From positions 682,001 through 746,000 of the forward strand of contig NZ_CP118615.1 of assembly GCF_028993575.1 (NCBI RefSeq): a DNA stretch of 64,000 nt. Reading direction: 5' to 3'. A program made the position numbers and the translations under genes. Within the stretch, counting starts at the first letter, position 1, and each line of letters begins with the position of its first letter. Source of the stretch: Micromonospora cathayae. GTDB lineage: Bacteria; Actinomycetota; Actinomycetes; Mycobacteriales; Micromonosporaceae. Shown piece after piece: positions 33,783 through 43,327 of this stretch. The notes below the pieces were generated by a model. That model was not told the origin of the DNA and searched no databases. It was given only the letters and a program-made list of their open reading frames with translations.

Positions 33783-35030
33783 TCACTCGGGTTCCGGGGG
33801 TTCGGGTGGTGCGGCGGGCAGGCCGGTGGCGGCGACAGCGGCCCCGGCCAGGCCCAGCGCGGTGCAGGCGAGCACCCCGGCGGCCCCGGTGCCGGCGGCG
33901 AGCACCCCGGCGGTGCTGGGGATCAGCACCTGGCCGAGGCGGTTGCCGGTCAGCCGCAGGGACATCGCCCGCCCGCGCAGGCCGGGCGGGGCCGACTCGG
34001 CGAGGAACGACATGGTGAGGGGCTGACCGGCCCCCAGGCCCAGGCCGGCGACGGTGATCACCACGGCCATCGCCCAGAACGGCAGCGGCGGCAGCAGCAG
34101 GCCGAGGCCGACGGCGGAGAGCGCGACGGTGGCGATCAGCAGCCGACGCCGCCCGACGGCGGCCACCAGCCGGCCGAGCAGCAGCCGCGAGGCCATCGAC
34201 GCGCCCGCGCGCAGCGCCAGCAGGACACCGATCGAGCCGGCCGCGATGTCCCGTTCGGCACCGAGGGCGGGCAGGTAGAACAGGGTGATGTCGACGGCGG
34301 CCAGCACCACGCAGCTGACCGTGAGGGCGCGGACCAGTCCGGGTTGGCGGAGCAGGCCGCGGACCCCGCCGGCGGCCGGGCCGGCCGCCCGCCGGTGGTG
34401 ACCCGAGGGACGTAGCAGCGCCGACGTGACCAGCAGCGGCAGGGCCAGCACGGTGGCCCCGACGAAGATCGCCCCGGTGTCGGGGATCGGGCGGTCACCG
34501 CCGAAGGCCACGATCAGGCCCGGACCGACCGCCTGGCCGAGCGAGGCGGCGAAGGTGTAGTAGCCGAACGCCGCGTCGTAGCGGTGCGCCGGGACCCGGT
34601 TGGCGACCAGGGCCTGCTGCCCGACCACCGCGCAGAGGTGTCCGGTGCCGAGCAGCACGGTGGCCGCCACCAGGCCGGCCACGGTGTCGCCGGCCAGTAC
34701 GAACCCGGCCCCGGACGCGACCAGCAGCGCCGATCCGGTGAGCATCACCCGCCGCTCGCCGAACCGGTCGACCGCCTGCCCGGAGGGGACGGCCAGCAGC
34801 AGCGGGACCACCGCGAAGCTGGCCCCGAGCGCCCCCAGCCAGGCGGCCGGGACGTCCAGTTCCAGGGCCCGGTAGCTGGCCGCCGGCCGCAGCATGAAAG
34901 TGACCGCCTGCACCACGACGGTGTGCGCGACCAGCAGCCCCAGCTGGCCGCGCGGCAGCCGGCCGGGACCGTCGGGCACGGCGCGCGGCGGCAGCCCGGG
35001 GCCGCCCGGCCCGGCGCGGCGGTCGCCCAC
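33783..35030 (-). CDS. MFS transporter in the tct operon
   Basis: The 415-aa protein has about twelve hydrophobic helices and the motif A-like loop between helices 2 and 3 ([20 protein letters not shown]), typical of the major facilitator superfamily. GTG 35030 directly follows the TGA of the usp gene, with no gap, and the rraA gene starts 17 bases after its stop, so it is co-expressed with the tct transport system. Substrate and direction (uptake versus export of product) cannot be told; export of a cleavage product or uptake of the same substrate is possible. Confidence 0.85.
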   Translation of the reverse strand: MGDRRAGPGGPGLPPRAVPDGPGRLPRGQLGLLVAHTVVVQAVTFMLRPAASYRALELDVPAAWLGALGASFAVVPLLLAVPSGQAVDRFGERRVMLTGSALLVASGAGFVLAGDTVAGLVAATVLLGTGHLCAVVGQQALVANRVPAHRYDAAFGYYTFAASLGQAVGPGLIVAFGGDRPIPDTGAIFVGATVLALPLLVTSALLRPSGHHRRAAGPAAGGVRGLLRQPGLVRALTVSCVVLAAVDITLFYLPALGAERDIAAGSIGVLLALRAGASMASRLLLGRLVAAVGRRRLLIATVALSAVGLGLLLPPLPFWAMAVVITVAGLGLGAGQPLTMSFLAESAPPGLRGRAMSLRLTGNRLGQVLIPSTAGVLAAGTGAAGVLACTALGLAGAAVAATGLPAAPPEPPEPE

Positions 35031-35423
35031 TCAGCCGCTCTTGACCGCGAGCACCGGGCAGTCCACCCGGAGCAGGACCTCCTGCGCGGTGGAACCCATG
35101 ATCAGCTTGCCGACCGCGGTACGGTGCCGCACCCCGATCACCACCAGCGACACGTCCCCGGCCCCGGCCAGCTCGACGATCTCCTCGGCGGCGTCCCGGC
35201 CCCGCACCAACTGCCGGACGGTGTGCGGCACCCCGGTGGCGGTCAGCTCCGCCCCGACCCGGGCCAGGTCGTCCTCCTGGGCGTACCGGGGGTCGACGTA
35301 CGCGTCGCCGCGCGAGGTGTTCACCACCAGCAGCGGCTCGTCCCGGAACCGGGCCTGCTCGACGGCGGCCCGCAGCACCGCCGCGCCCAGTGGCGAGGGC
35401 ACGTAGCCCACCAGCACGGTCAC
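35031..35423 (-). CDS. Universal stress protein in the tct operon
   Basis: The 130-aa UspA-domain protein runs from [20 protein letters not shown] to [15 protein letters not shown]. The ATP-binding loop GxxxxG is present as [20 protein letters not shown], so it should be the ATP-binding subtype. It begins at GTG 35423, overlapping the tctA stop by four bases (GTGA), so it is translationally coupled to the transporter. Usp proteins next to transporters often tune transport to energy state, as inference. The longer open frame to 36266 lies inside tctA and is not used. Confidence 0.87.
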   Translation of the reverse strand: MTVLVGYVPSPLGAAVLRAAVEQARFRDEPLLVVNTSRGDAYVDPRYAQEDDLARVGAELTATGVPHTVRQLVRGRDAAEEIVELAGAGDVSLVVIGVRHRTAVGKLIMGSTAQEVLLRVDCPVLAVKSG

Positions 35424-36925
35424 CCGGTCACCATCCTCTCCCGGACCGGGCGGACCACGAACCGCCCGATCAACGGCCAGCACAGCACCACCACGATGGC
35501 GGCGTAGATCAGGTACGACACCCAGCCGCCGAGCAGCCCGGTGACCTCCCCGCCGGAGAGCTGCAACGCCCGCCGGCCCTGGAGTTCCGCCCGGGGACCG
35601 AGGATCACCCCGACGATCAGCGGCAGGATCGGCAGCCCGAACCGGCGCATCCCGAAACCGAGCAGGCCCAGGGTGAGCAGCAGGAACAGGTCGAAGGGCG
35701 AGGCGTTGACCGCGTACGCGCCCATCGAGGCGAAGAACAGGATCCCGGCGTACAGGTAGGGGCGGGGGATCCGCAGCAGCCGGGCCCAGGCCGGCGCGAG
35801 CGGCAGGTTGAGCACCAGCAGCAGCAGGTTGCCCACGAAGAGGCTGGCGATCAGCGTCCAGACCAGGGTGGACTCCCGCTCGAACAGCAGCGGGCCGGGC
35901 TGGATGCCGTACTGCTGGAAGGCGGCCAGCATGACCGCGGCGGTGGCGTTGGTGGGCAGCCCGATCGCCAGCATGGGCACCAGCGTGCCGGCCGCCGAGG
36001 CGTTGTTGGCCGCCTCCGGACCGGCCACCCCCTCGATCGCGCCCCTGCCGAACTCCTCCGGGTGCTTCGACAGCTTCTTCTCCGTCGCGTACGACAGGAA
36101 GGTGGGGATCTCCGCCCCGCCGGCCGGCAGCGCCCCGAACGGGAAGCCGTACGCGGTGCCGCGCAGCCAGGGCTTCCAGGAGCGTTTCCAGTCCTGCCGG
36201 CCCATCCACGGGCGGCCCACCGGGATCACCTCGGCGGCCCGTCGCCGCAGGTGCGCGGCGATCCACAGCGCCTCGCCGACGGCGAAGATGCCGACCGCCA
36301 CCACGACCACGTCGATGCCGTCGGCGAGCTGCGGGAGTCCGAAGGTGAGCCGCTGCTGGCCGCTCACCGCGTCGATCCCGACGATGCCGATGACCAGGCC
36401 GAGCAGCAGTGACGCGAGGCCACGCACCCGGGACGCGCCGAGTACGGCGGTCACCGCCACGAACGACAGCAGCATCAACGCGAAGTAGTCCGGCGCGCCG
36501 AGACTGATCGCGAACGCCACCACCGGCGGGGTGACCAGCACCAGCAGCAGGGTGGCGATGGTGCCGGCGACGAACGAGCCGACCGCGGCGGTGGCCAGCG
36601 CCTGCGCCGCCCGACCCGCCCTGGCCATCTTATTGCCCTCGATCGCGGTGATCACGGAGGAGGACTCGCCGGGCGTGTTCAGCAGGATCGAGGTGGTCGA
36701 GCCGCCGTACATGCCGCCGTAGAAGATGCCGGCGAACATGATGAACGCCTGGGTGGGTTCCATCCCGTAGGTGACCGGCAGCAGCAGCGCCACGGTCATC
36801 GCCGGGCCGATGCCGGGCAGCACGCCGACCGCGGTGCCGATGGTCACGCCGAGCAGCGCGATGAGCAGGTTCGTCGGGGTCAGCACGTTGGCGAACCCGT
36901 CGAGCAGGTTACCGAGGTCGTCCAT
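35420..36925 (-). CDS. tctA: Tripartite tricarboxylate transporter large membrane subunit TctA
   Basis: The 501-aa subunit with about 12 helices opens [20 protein letters not shown] and carries the family signatures [17 protein letters not shown] and [20 protein letters not shown]. It forms the translocation channel with TctB and receives substrate from TctC. ATG 36925 overlaps the tctB stop (TGATG); a GTG one codon earlier is equally possible. Downstream, usp overlaps by four bases. The gene order tctC-tctB-tctA is standard. Confidence 0.95.
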   Translation of the reverse strand: MDDLGNLLDGFANVLTPTNLLIALLGVTIGTAVGVLPGIGPAMTVALLLPVTYGMEPTQAFIMFAGIFYGGMYGGSTTSILLNTPGESSSVITAIEGNKMARAGRAAQALATAAVGSFVAGTIATLLLVLVTPPVVAFAISLGAPDYFALMLLSFVAVTAVLGASRVRGLASLLLGLVIGIVGIDAVSGQQRLTFGLPQLADGIDVVVVAVGIFAVGEALWIAAHLRRRAAEVIPVGRPWMGRQDWKRSWKPWLRGTAYGFPFGALPAGGAEIPTFLSYATEKKLSKHPEEFGRGAIEGVAGPEAANNASAAGTLVPMLAIGLPTNATAAVMLAAFQQYGIQPGPLLFERESTLVWTLIASLFVGNLLLLVLNLPLAPAWARLLRIPRPYLYAGILFFASMGAYAVNASPFDLFLLLTLGLLGFGMRRFGLPILPLIVGVILGPRAELQGRRALQLSGGEVTGLLGGWVSYLIYAAIVVVLCWPLIGRFVVRPVRERMVTG

Positions 36926-37575
36926 CACAGGATCCCTTGCAGCACGCCGGCCGGGAGGTTGACGCCGAGCCCGATGGCGAACGTGTAGAAGGTGACCAGG
37001 GCCAGCGCGACGGCGATCAGCAGGTTCCGGACGTGGTGCCGGTTGCCCAGGGCGAAGGCCGAGCCCCAGAACAGCAGGGTGCCGCTGATCACCCAGCCGA
37101 GCGGTTCGATCAGTACCGCGTTCACCAGGAACGCGCCGATCAGCAGCAGCACGGTCCGCCAGTCGATCGGGCTGCCCAGGTCGACGTCCTCGCCGGCCTC
37201 CGGCTCACCGGCCCCGCCGCGCGCCACGTCGACGGCGTATATTCCGGCGACCAGCAGCAGCAGGACGCCGAGCAGCAGCGGGACCGGCTTCGGGCCGACC
37301 GGGTCGGCCGGGCTGATGGCGTGCCCGATCCGGGTGGCGTCGACCACGACCAGCACCCCGATCAGGGCGAGGAAGGCGCACACCCCGTACTGGGCCCGGT
37401 CCCGGACCGGCCCGCGGTCGGCGGCCCGGGGTGGGTCGGCGGCCCCGCCCGGGTCCGCCGGAGCGGTCCCGGGGTCGGGTGGGGCGGCCCCCGGGTCGGG
37501 CGGGGCGGTCACCGGGTCCGGCCGGGAGACCGCCGGTTCCGGTGGGGCGCTCCCCGGGTCGGGTCGGGAGGTCAT
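36925..37575 (-). CDS. tctB: Tripartite tricarboxylate transporter small membrane subunit TctB
   Basis: The 216-aa subunit has a ~60-residue Pro/Asp-rich N-terminal tail built on repeats of the type APPDPG (unusual for TctB), then four transmembrane helices ([80 protein letters not shown]). ATG 37575 lies five bases after the tctC stop and the stop overlaps the tctA start. The tail may reflect slippage expansion of a 15-18-bp repeat. Confidence 0.9.
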   Translation of the reverse strand: MTSRPDPGSAPPEPAVSRPDPVTAPPDPGAAPPDPGTAPADPGGAADPPRAADRGPVRDRAQYGVCAFLALIGVLVVVDATRIGHAISPADPVGPKPVPLLLGVLLLLVAGIYAVDVARGGAGEPEAGEDVDLGSPIDWRTVLLLIGAFLVNAVLIEPLGWVISGTLLFWGSAFALGNRHHVRNLLIAVALALVTFYTFAIGLGVNLPAGVLQGIL

Positions 37576-37580
37576 CGTGG

Positions 37581-38585
37581 TCACGCCAGTCCGAGCTGGC
37601 TGAGCAGTTCGGCCACCGACCGGTCCTGCTCGGTGAGGAAGGTGGCGAAGGCGTCCCCGGTGACGAACGCGTCGGTCCAGCCGCGCTTGGCCAGCTCGGC
37701 CTTCCACTCGGCGGACTCGTGCATCCGGGTCAGGGCGTCGATCCAGACCTGCCGGTCGGCGTCGCTGATCCCGGGCGGGGCGACCATGCCGCGCCAGTTG
37801 GTGAAGACCAGGTCGATGCCGGCGGACTTCAAGGTGGGCACCTCCTTGAGCGCCTCGATGGGCTGCTCGCTGGTGACCGCGAGGACCCGCACCTGGCCGG
37901 CCTCGACCTGGTCGAGGAACTCGCCGAAGCCGCTGGCCCCGAAGGCCACCTTGCCGCCGAGCACCGCCGGCAGCAGTTCGCCGCCGCCGTCGTAGGAGAC
38001 GTAGTTGACCTGCCGGGGGTCGATGCCGACGGTCTTGGCGAGCTGCATGGGCAGCAGGTGGTCCGGGCCGCCGGGCGAGGAGCCGCCGCCGACCGCGATG
38101 CCCTTCGGGTCGGCCTTCCAGGCCGCGACCAGGTCACCGATCGTCCGGTACGGGGAGTCCTTCGGCACCACGATCGCGCCGGCCTCCTCGATCAGCTTCG
38201 CCAGCGGGGTGGTCTGGGTCAGCGTCGCCGCCGACTTGGCGGTGTACGAGGCACCGACCACGCCCAGCCCCATCTGCATGGCGAGCTTGCCGTTGCCCTT
38301 TTCGTTGACGGTCCGCTGGAGGCCGACCGTGCCGCCGGCCCCGGGCAGGTTGAACACCTGCACGCCGGTGGCGATCTTCGCGTCCTCCATCACCTTCGCG
38401 GCGGTCCGGGCGGTGGTGTCGTACCCGCCGCCGGGGCTGTTCGGCACCATGATCCGCAGACCGGTGGCCGGCTCGTCGCCGGCCGGGCCGCTGTCGTCCG
38501 GTCCGGCGGTCGCGCCGCAGGCAGCCAGGGCCAGCACCGTGGCGGCGGCGACGCCCATGACCAGCACGTTTCTCCTAGTTGCCAT
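37581..38585 (-). CDS. tctC: Tripartite tricarboxylate transporter substrate-binding lipoprotein TctC
   Basis: The 334-aa extracytoplasmic protein begins MATRRNVLVMGVAAATVLAL and has a lipobox Cys in LAACGATAG, so it is lipid-anchored. The Bug/TctC fold is clear: LRIMVPNSPGGGYDTTARTA, FNLPGAGGTVGLQRTV, IVVPKDSPYRTIGDLVAAWK, GGGSSPGGPDHLLPMQLAK, NYVSYDGGGELLPAVLGGKV. It delivers a carboxylate substrate to TctBA. ATG 38585 is preceded by GGAAGAG. It starts the six-gene operon and is divergent from the sensor kinase (99 bases between starts), implying regulation by that system. Confidence 0.95.
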   Translation of the reverse strand: MATRRNVLVMGVAAATVLALAACGATAGPDDSGPAGDEPATGLRIMVPNSPGGGYDTTARTAAKVMEDAKIATGVQVFNLPGAGGTVGLQRTVNEKGNGKLAMQMGLGVVGASYTAKSAATLTQTTPLAKLIEEAGAIVVPKDSPYRTIGDLVAAWKADPKGIAVGGGSSPGGPDHLLPMQLAKTVGIDPRQVNYVSYDGGGELLPAVLGGKVAFGASGFGEFLDQVEAGQVRVLAVTSEQPIEALKEVPTLKSAGIDLVFTNWRGMVAPPGISDADRQVWIDALTRMHESAEWKAELAKRGWTDAFVTGDAFATFLTEQDRSVAELLSQLGLA

Positions 38586-38684
38586 CTTGTTTCTCTTCCG
38601 TTTCGAGTGAGTCCGGCGGCAAGATGATGGCTTCTGCACCCACCCTGCGTCTGCGTTGTGTCACCAGCGGAAGTTGAGGTCTTT

Positions 38685-40364
38685 GTGGTCGCGATCACGT
38701 CTCGCCGCCGCTCCCTGGCCGGGCAGCTGCTCTTCCTCCAGCTCGCCATCATCGTGGTGGTGCTGGTGGCGGTCGCCGCGGTGTCGCTGGCCCAGTCCGC
38801 GGCCACCTTCAACCGGGTCGAGGGACGTCGGGTCGCCGCGCTCGGCGAGCAGCTCGCCGGTAGCCCGCTGCTGCGGGACCGGCTCACCCGCCCGGCGCCC
38901 CGCGAGACGATCGCCCCGCTGGTGCAGAACGCGCTGACCCAGTCCGGGGTGACCACGGTGACCGTGGCCGACGACCGGGGCCGGGTGGTCAGCTCCACCA
39001 ACCCGACCCTGGTGGGCGAACCGGTGCTGCTCGGCGACCCCCGGGTGGCCGAGGGCCGGAGCTGGTCGGGCGAGCTGGAGGTCAACGGCAGCCGCGAACT
39101 GGTCGCCCAGGTGCCGGTGCTGGGGGCCGGGGAGGAGAACCTCGGCCGGCAGCTCGGCGTGGTGGTCATCGGGGAGGCGTCGCCGACCTGGTCGCAACGG
39201 CTGGTCGGGGCGTCCTCGTACCTGTTCACCTACCTGGGGATCGCCAGTCTGCTGGGGGTGCTCGGGTCCTGGTTGCTGGCCCGACGGATCAAGCGGCAGA
39301 CCCTCGGCCTGGAACCCCGGGAGATCGCCGGGCTGGCCGAGCACCGGGAGGCGCTGCTGCACGGCATCGCCGAAGGGGTGGTCGCGCTGGACCCGCAGCA
39401 GCGGATCACCCTGGTCAACGCGGTCGGCCGCCGCCTGCTCGACCTGCCCGAACACTGCCTCGGCCGGAGCCTGGCCGAGCTGGGCATCGCCGGCCGGCTC
39501 CGGGACGTCCTGGCCGGGGCCGGCCCGCAGGCCCGGGACCAGGTGGTGGTCCGGCGGGGTCGGGTGCTGGTGATGAACCGGATGACGGTGGACAAGGACG
39601 GCCACCGGCTCGGGTCGGTGACCACCCTGCGGGACCGGACCGAGCTGGCCCGGCTGGAGCAGGAGATCGGCTCGTTCCGCAGTACGACCGAGCTGCTGCG
39701 GGCCCAGACCCACGAGTTCGCCAACCAGTTGCACACCATCTCCGGGCTGATCCAGATCGGCGAGCACGACGAGGTGGTGCGGTACGTCGACGCGCTGAGC
39801 CGACGCCGGGCCTCGCTGGACGTGACCGTCACCGGCCGGATCCAGGACACCGCGGTCGCCGCGCTGCTGATGGCGAAGTCGGCGGTGGCCGCGGAACGCC
39901 GGGTCGAGCTGCGGATCTCCGACCGGACCGGACTGGACCGGCTGCCCCCGGACGTCTCGGCGGACGTGGCCACGGTGCTCGGCAACCTGGTGGACAACGC
40001 GGTGGACGCGGCGGCGGGCACCGCCGGGCCGGGGGTCGGCGCGGACGACGCCGCCTGGGTGGAGGTCGAGCTGCGGCGGGACGCCTCGTCGGTGGAGATC
40101 GTGGTCCGGGACTCCGGGCCCGGCGTCGCCCCCGAACTGGCCCAGGAGGTCTTCACCCACGGCTTCACCACCAAGGCCGCCCAGGGTGGCGAACGCGGCA
40201 TCGGGCTGGCCCTCACCCGGCTGGTCTGTCACCGCCGGGACGGCGAGATCGCGGTGACGAACACCGGGGACGGCGCGATGTTCACCGCCCGGATGTCGGT
40301 ACCCCCGGTCACCCCGGACCAGGTACCCGGGCCGGCCGGCCCGCTGCTGGAGGAGGCACGATGA
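38685..40364 (+). CDS. CitA/DcuS-type sensor histidine kinase
   Basis: The 559-aa kinase has an N-terminal helix (QLLFLQLAIIVVVLVAVAAV), an extracytoplasmic PAS/Cache sensor of about 140 residues, a second helix (SSYLFTYLGIASLLGVLGSW), a cytoplasmic PAS region, an H-box THEFANQLHTISGLIQIGEH with the phosphorylated His, and an HATPase_c domain (NLVDNAVDAAAG; VRDSGPGVAPELAQEVFTHG; ERGIGLALTRLV). This is the citrate/C4-dicarboxylate subgroup. I prefer GTG 38685 because GAGGT lies four bases upstream; GTG 38658 would add nine residues. It shares a divergent region with tctC, so it probably senses the transported carboxylate. Confidence 0.9.
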   Translation: MVAITSRRRSLAGQLLFLQLAIIVVVLVAVAAVSLAQSAATFNRVEGRRVAALGEQLAGSPLLRDRLTRPAPRETIAPLVQNALTQSGVTTVTVADDRGRVVSSTNPTLVGEPVLLGDPRVAEGRSWSGELEVNGSRELVAQVPVLGAGEENLGRQLGVVVIGEASPTWSQRLVGASSYLFTYLGIASLLGVLGSWLLARRIKRQTLGLEPREIAGLAEHREALLHGIAEGVVALDPQQRITLVNAVGRRLLDLPEHCLGRSLAELGIAGRLRDVLAGAGPQARDQVVVRRGRVLVMNRMTVDKDGHRLGSVTTLRDRTELARLEQEIGSFRSTTELLRAQTHEFANQLHTISGLIQIGEHDEVVRYVDALSRRRASLDVTVTGRIQDTAVAALLMAKSAVAAERRVELRISDRTGLDRLPPDVSADVATVLGNLVDNAVDAAAGTAGPGVGADDAAWVEVELRRDASSVEIVVRDSGPGVAPELAQEVFTHGFTTKAAQGGERGIGLALTRLVCHRRDGEIAVTNTGDGAMFTARMSVPPVTPDQVPGPAGPLLEEAR

Positions 40365-41029
40365 TCGGCGTACTGGTGGTCGACGACGACTTCATGGTGG
40401 CCCGCATCCACTGCGGTTTCGTGGCGCGGACCGAGGGCTTCCAGGTGCTCGGCACCGCGAGCAGCGGTGCGCAGGCGGTCACCGAGGTCGACCGGCTCCG
40501 GCCCGACCTGGTGCTGCTCGACCTGTACCTGCCCGACATGTTCGGGCTGGACGTGGTGACCCGGCTACGGGCGGCCCGACAGGACTGCGACGTACTGGTG
40601 ATCAGCGCCGCCCGGGAGGCCGAGACAGTACGCCGGGCGGTCCGCTACGGCGCGGTCAACTACCTGCTCAAGCCGTTCGGCTTCGACGAGCTGCGGACCC
40701 GGCTGGAGCAGTACGCGGCCCGGCGCGGCGTGCCCCGGGCCGGGCTGGTCAACGACCAGGCCGACGTCGACCGGGTGCTGCACCGCAGCGGCACCCTCGC
40801 GTCGGCCCTGCCCCGGGGGCTCAGCGCCGAGACCGCCGAACTGGTCGAACGTGCCCTCCGCGAGCATCCGGGCACGTTCTCGGCCGCCGAGTGCGCCGGC
40901 CAGGTCGGCATCTCCCGGGTCAGCGCCCGCCGCTACCTGGAGCACTTCGCCGGCACCGGACGGGCCGAGGTGACGCTGCGCTACGGCGCGGCCGGTCGCC
41001 CGGAACGGCGGTACGGCTGGGTCGGCTGA
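40361..41029 (+). CDS. CitB/DcuR-type response regulator
   Basis: The 222-aa regulator has a receiver domain with phosphoacceptor Asp54 (LVLLDLYLPDM), the Thr/Lys switch residues near VLVISAAREAE and YLLKPFGFDEL, and a C-terminal helix-turn-helix (FSAAECAGQVGISRVSARRY). The class matches DcuR/CitB partners of CitA kinases. The ATG overlaps the kinase stop (ATGA). It most likely activates the divergent tct operon; no binding site was identified with confidence. Confidence 0.92.
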   Translation: MIGVLVVDDDFMVARIHCGFVARTEGFQVLGTASSGAQAVTEVDRLRPDLVLLDLYLPDMFGLDVVTRLRAARQDCDVLVISAAREAETVRRAVRYGAVNYLLKPFGFDELRTRLEQYAARRGVPRAGLVNDQADVDRVLHRSGTLASALPRGLSAETAELVERALREHPGTFSAAECAGQVGISRVSARRYLEHFAGTGRAEVTLRYGAAGRPERRYGWVG

Positions 41030-41088
41030 CCGCTCACCCGACCTTCGGCTGACGTTCCCCAGCGGTCCGGGCCCACCGAGAGCGTCGG

Positions 41089-41772
41089 TTACGGCTCGAA
41101 CTTGTAGCCGAGGCCGCGCACGGTGACGATGAAGCGGGGCGCGGACGGCTCCGGTTCGATCTTCGAGCGCAGCCGCTTGACGTGCACGTCCAGGGTCTTG
41201 GTGTCACCGACGTAGTCCGCGCCCCAGACCCGGTCGATCAGCTGCCCCCGGGTGAGCACCCGGCCGGCGTTGCGCAGCAGCAGCTCCAGCAGCTCGAACT
41301 CCTTGAGCGGCAGCTGCACCGGAGCGCCGTCCACGGTCACCACGTGCCGTTCGATGTCCATCCGGACCGGGCCGGCGGCCAGCGTCGGCCCGCCCGACTC
41401 GACGGCCTCGACGCTCTGCCGGCGCAGCACCGCCCGGATCCGGGCGACCAGCTCACGCGGCGAGTACGGCTTGGTGACGTAGTCGTCCGCCCCGATCTCC
41501 AGGCCGACCACCTTGTCGATCTCGCTGTCCCGGGCGGTGACCATGATGATCGGTACGTGCGACCGCTGGCGGAGCTGCCGGCACACCTCGGTACCGGACA
41601 TCTCCGGCAGCATCAGGTCGAGCAGGACGATGTCCGCGCCGGTCCGGTCGAATTCGGTGAGGGCGGAGGTACCGGTCGGGGCGACGGAGACCTCGAAGCC
41701 CTCCTTCCGGAGCATGTACGACAGGGCGTCGGAGAAGGACTCCTCGTCCTCGACCACCAGAACGCGGCTCAA
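41089..41772 (-). CDS. regX3: OmpR-family response regulator RegX3
   Basis: The 227-aa phosphate regulator begins MSRVLVVEDEESFSDALSYM with phosphoacceptor Asp52 (IVLLDLMLPEMSG), VTARDSEIDKVVGLEIGADD and the winged-helix end VLTRGQLIDRVWGADYVGDT, DVHVKRLRSKIE. With SenX3 it controls phosphate-starvation genes. The start codon is TTG (41770-41772), seven bases after AAGGA. It is 21 bases after the senX3 stop on the same strand. Confidence 0.95.
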   Translation of the reverse strand: MSRVLVVEDEESFSDALSYMLRKEGFEVSVAPTGTSALTEFDRTGADIVLLDLMLPEMSGTEVCRQLRQRSHVPIIMVTARDSEIDKVVGLEIGADDYVTKPYSPRELVARIRAVLRRQSVEAVESGGPTLAAGPVRMDIERHVVTVDGAPVQLPLKEFELLELLLRNAGRVLTRGQLIDRVWGADYVGDTKTLDVHVKRLRSKIEPEPSAPRFIVTVRGLGYKFEP

Positions 41773-41793
41773 CGGGTCTTCCTTTCGGTGCGG

Positions 41794-43128
41794 TCAGGCC
41801 GACCGGAACTCGGCCGGGTCGGCCTCGATCCCAGCGGACTGGAGTGTCGCTTCCAGGTCGTCCGGCGGACGGGCGGGCAGCCGGAGGGTGAACGTCGACC
41901 CACCACCAAGAGTGCTCGACACCTCGACCCGTCCGCCATGGTTGCTCGCGATGTGCTTCACGATGGCCAACCCGAGGCCGGTGCCGCCGGTGGAGCGCGA
42001 CCTGGCCTGGTCAGCCCGGTAGAACCGCTCGAAGATCCGGTCCACGTCGGTCGGCGCGATGCCGATGCCCTGGTCCGCGACCGCGATCTGGACGAACTCG
42101 TCGTCGCTACGGGTGGTGACGGTGACGGTGGTGTCCTCGCCGGAGTAGATGATGGCGTTCTCCACCAGGTTCGCCACCGCCGTGGCGATCTGGTTGTCGT
42201 TGCCGTACACGGTGATGCCCCGCTCGCCGGTGACGGCGATCTCGACCCGCCGGGCGGCGGCCGTGGTGCGGGTCCGGTCGATCATCTCGGCGATCACCCA
42301 GTCCACCGCCACCGGCTCCGGGGCCGGCTGCGGTTCGGCGCCCTGGAGGCGGGTCAGTTCCAGCAGTTCCTGTACCAGCCGGCCCAGCCGGGTCGACTCG
42401 TGCTGGATCCGCTCCGCGAACCGGCGCGCCGCCAGCACGTCCTCCGAGCGGTCACCGCCCGGGGCGCCGCCGACGGTCGTACCGGTGGCGGCCGGGGTCG
42501 CCGCCGGCCCGGTGGCAGTCGGCGGCTCGGTGGCGTCGAGCAGCGCCTCGGCGAGCAGTTGCAGCGCGCCGATCGGGGTCTTCAGTTCGTGGCTGACGTT
42601 CGCCACGAAGTCCCGGCGGACCCGGGCCAGCCGGTGCGACTCGGTCACGTCGGCGGCCTCGACCGCCACGTAGCCGGCCCCGATGCCCATCGCGCGCAGG
42701 TGCACGCCGAGCGGGTCCGGGCCGACGTTGTCGCGGCCCCGCGGCAGGTCCAGTTCGATCTCGCGGCGCACGCCGGTCCGCCGCACCTGCCCGGCGAGGG
42801 TACGGATCAACGGGTGGGCGGCCATCGAGCCGGGGGTGGCACCGGTGCGGAGCAGCCCCATCGCGCGGGCCGCCGGGTTGACCAGCACCGGTACGTCGTC
42901 GGGGCCGAGCACGACCACGCCGGCCCGGAGGGAGTCGATCGTCTTACGGCCGAGCCCGGAGAGCCCGCCCTGCTGGTCGTCGGCTATCGCGGGCCTCCCC
43001 ATGTTCCAGACGGACCGGACGGCCCGTCGCGGACCGCGGACCCGGCGGACGGCACGGGCCAGCAGCAGCCCGGCGGCCATGCCGGCCACCAGCCCCACCA
43101 GTACGCCGACCGGCACCGCCCAGTTCAC
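41794..43128 (-). CDS. senX3: Sensor histidine kinase SenX3
   Basis: The 444-aa kinase has one N-terminal transmembrane helix (VPVGVLVGLVAGMAAGLLLA), a PAS domain (DSLRAGVVVLGPDDVPVLVN), the phosphohistidine box NVSHELKTPIGALQLLAEAL, and an HATPase_c end (ANLVENAIIYSGEDTTV; ADQGIGIAPTDVDRIFERFY; GTGLGLAIVKHIA). It is the usual partner of RegX3 in the Pho system. The start GTG is six bases after TACGAT, so the message may be leaderless. The 43.1-43.3 kb region separating it from phoU contains PHO boxes. Confidence 0.95.
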   Translation of the reverse strand: MNWAVPVGVLVGLVAGMAAGLLLARAVRRVRGPRRAVRSVWNMGRPAIADDQQGGLSGLGRKTIDSLRAGVVVLGPDDVPVLVNPAARAMGLLRTGATPGSMAAHPLIRTLAGQVRRTGVRREIELDLPRGRDNVGPDPLGVHLRAMGIGAGYVAVEAADVTESHRLARVRRDFVANVSHELKTPIGALQLLAEALLDATEPPTATGPAATPAATGTTVGGAPGGDRSEDVLAARRFAERIQHESTRLGRLVQELLELTRLQGAEPQPAPEPVAVDWVIAEMIDRTRTTAAARRVEIAVTGERGITVYGNDNQIATAVANLVENAIIYSGEDTTVTVTTRSDDEFVQIAVADQGIGIAPTDVDRIFERFYRADQARSRSTGGTGLGLAIVKHIASNHGGRVEVSSTLGGGSTFTLRLPARPPDDLEATLQSAGIEADPAEFRSA

Positions 43129-43134
43129 CCGGCG

Positions 43135-43140
43135 ATCGTA
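43135..43140 (-). promoter_or_regulatory. -10 element of leaderless senX3 transcript
   Basis: TACGAT on the minus strand, six bases before GTG 43128. Confidence 0.5.
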
Positions 43141-43200
43141 TGGTCATTGTTCATCTGGGGATCGCGCAGAACGGGATGAATCACACTCACTTCCGGGAAA

Positions 43201-43239
43201 GTTCACCGGCCGGCCGGTCCGTGTTCACCGAGGTTCACC
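43201..43239 (+). promoter_or_regulatory. PHO box between senX3 and phoU
   Basis: Three exact GTTCACC units lie at 43201, 43223 and 43233; the first two are 22 bases apart (two 11-nt turns). A weaker GTTCATC is at 43149. The array ends next to the -35 position of the phoU promoter, the usual place for a PhoP/RegX3 activator. Confidence 0.8.
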
Positions 43240-43259
43240 CTGGTCGCGTCCGACCCGCC

Positions 43260-43265
43260 TACGGT
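43260..43265 (+). promoter_or_regulatory. -10 element of phoU
   Basis: TACGGT lies 21 bases after the last GTTCACC; with no good -35 the promoter should depend on an activator. Confidence 0.55.
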
Positions 43266-43327
43266 GGGCGCCACACCCCCCGCGACCGTCCCCGACCAGG
43301 GGCGGCCACCGACCGAAAGACGTGACG

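Noticed and set aside
37123..37129. GTTCACC-like unit inside tctB as a PHO box
   Set aside because: It is within coding sequence without a second unit or nearby promoter.
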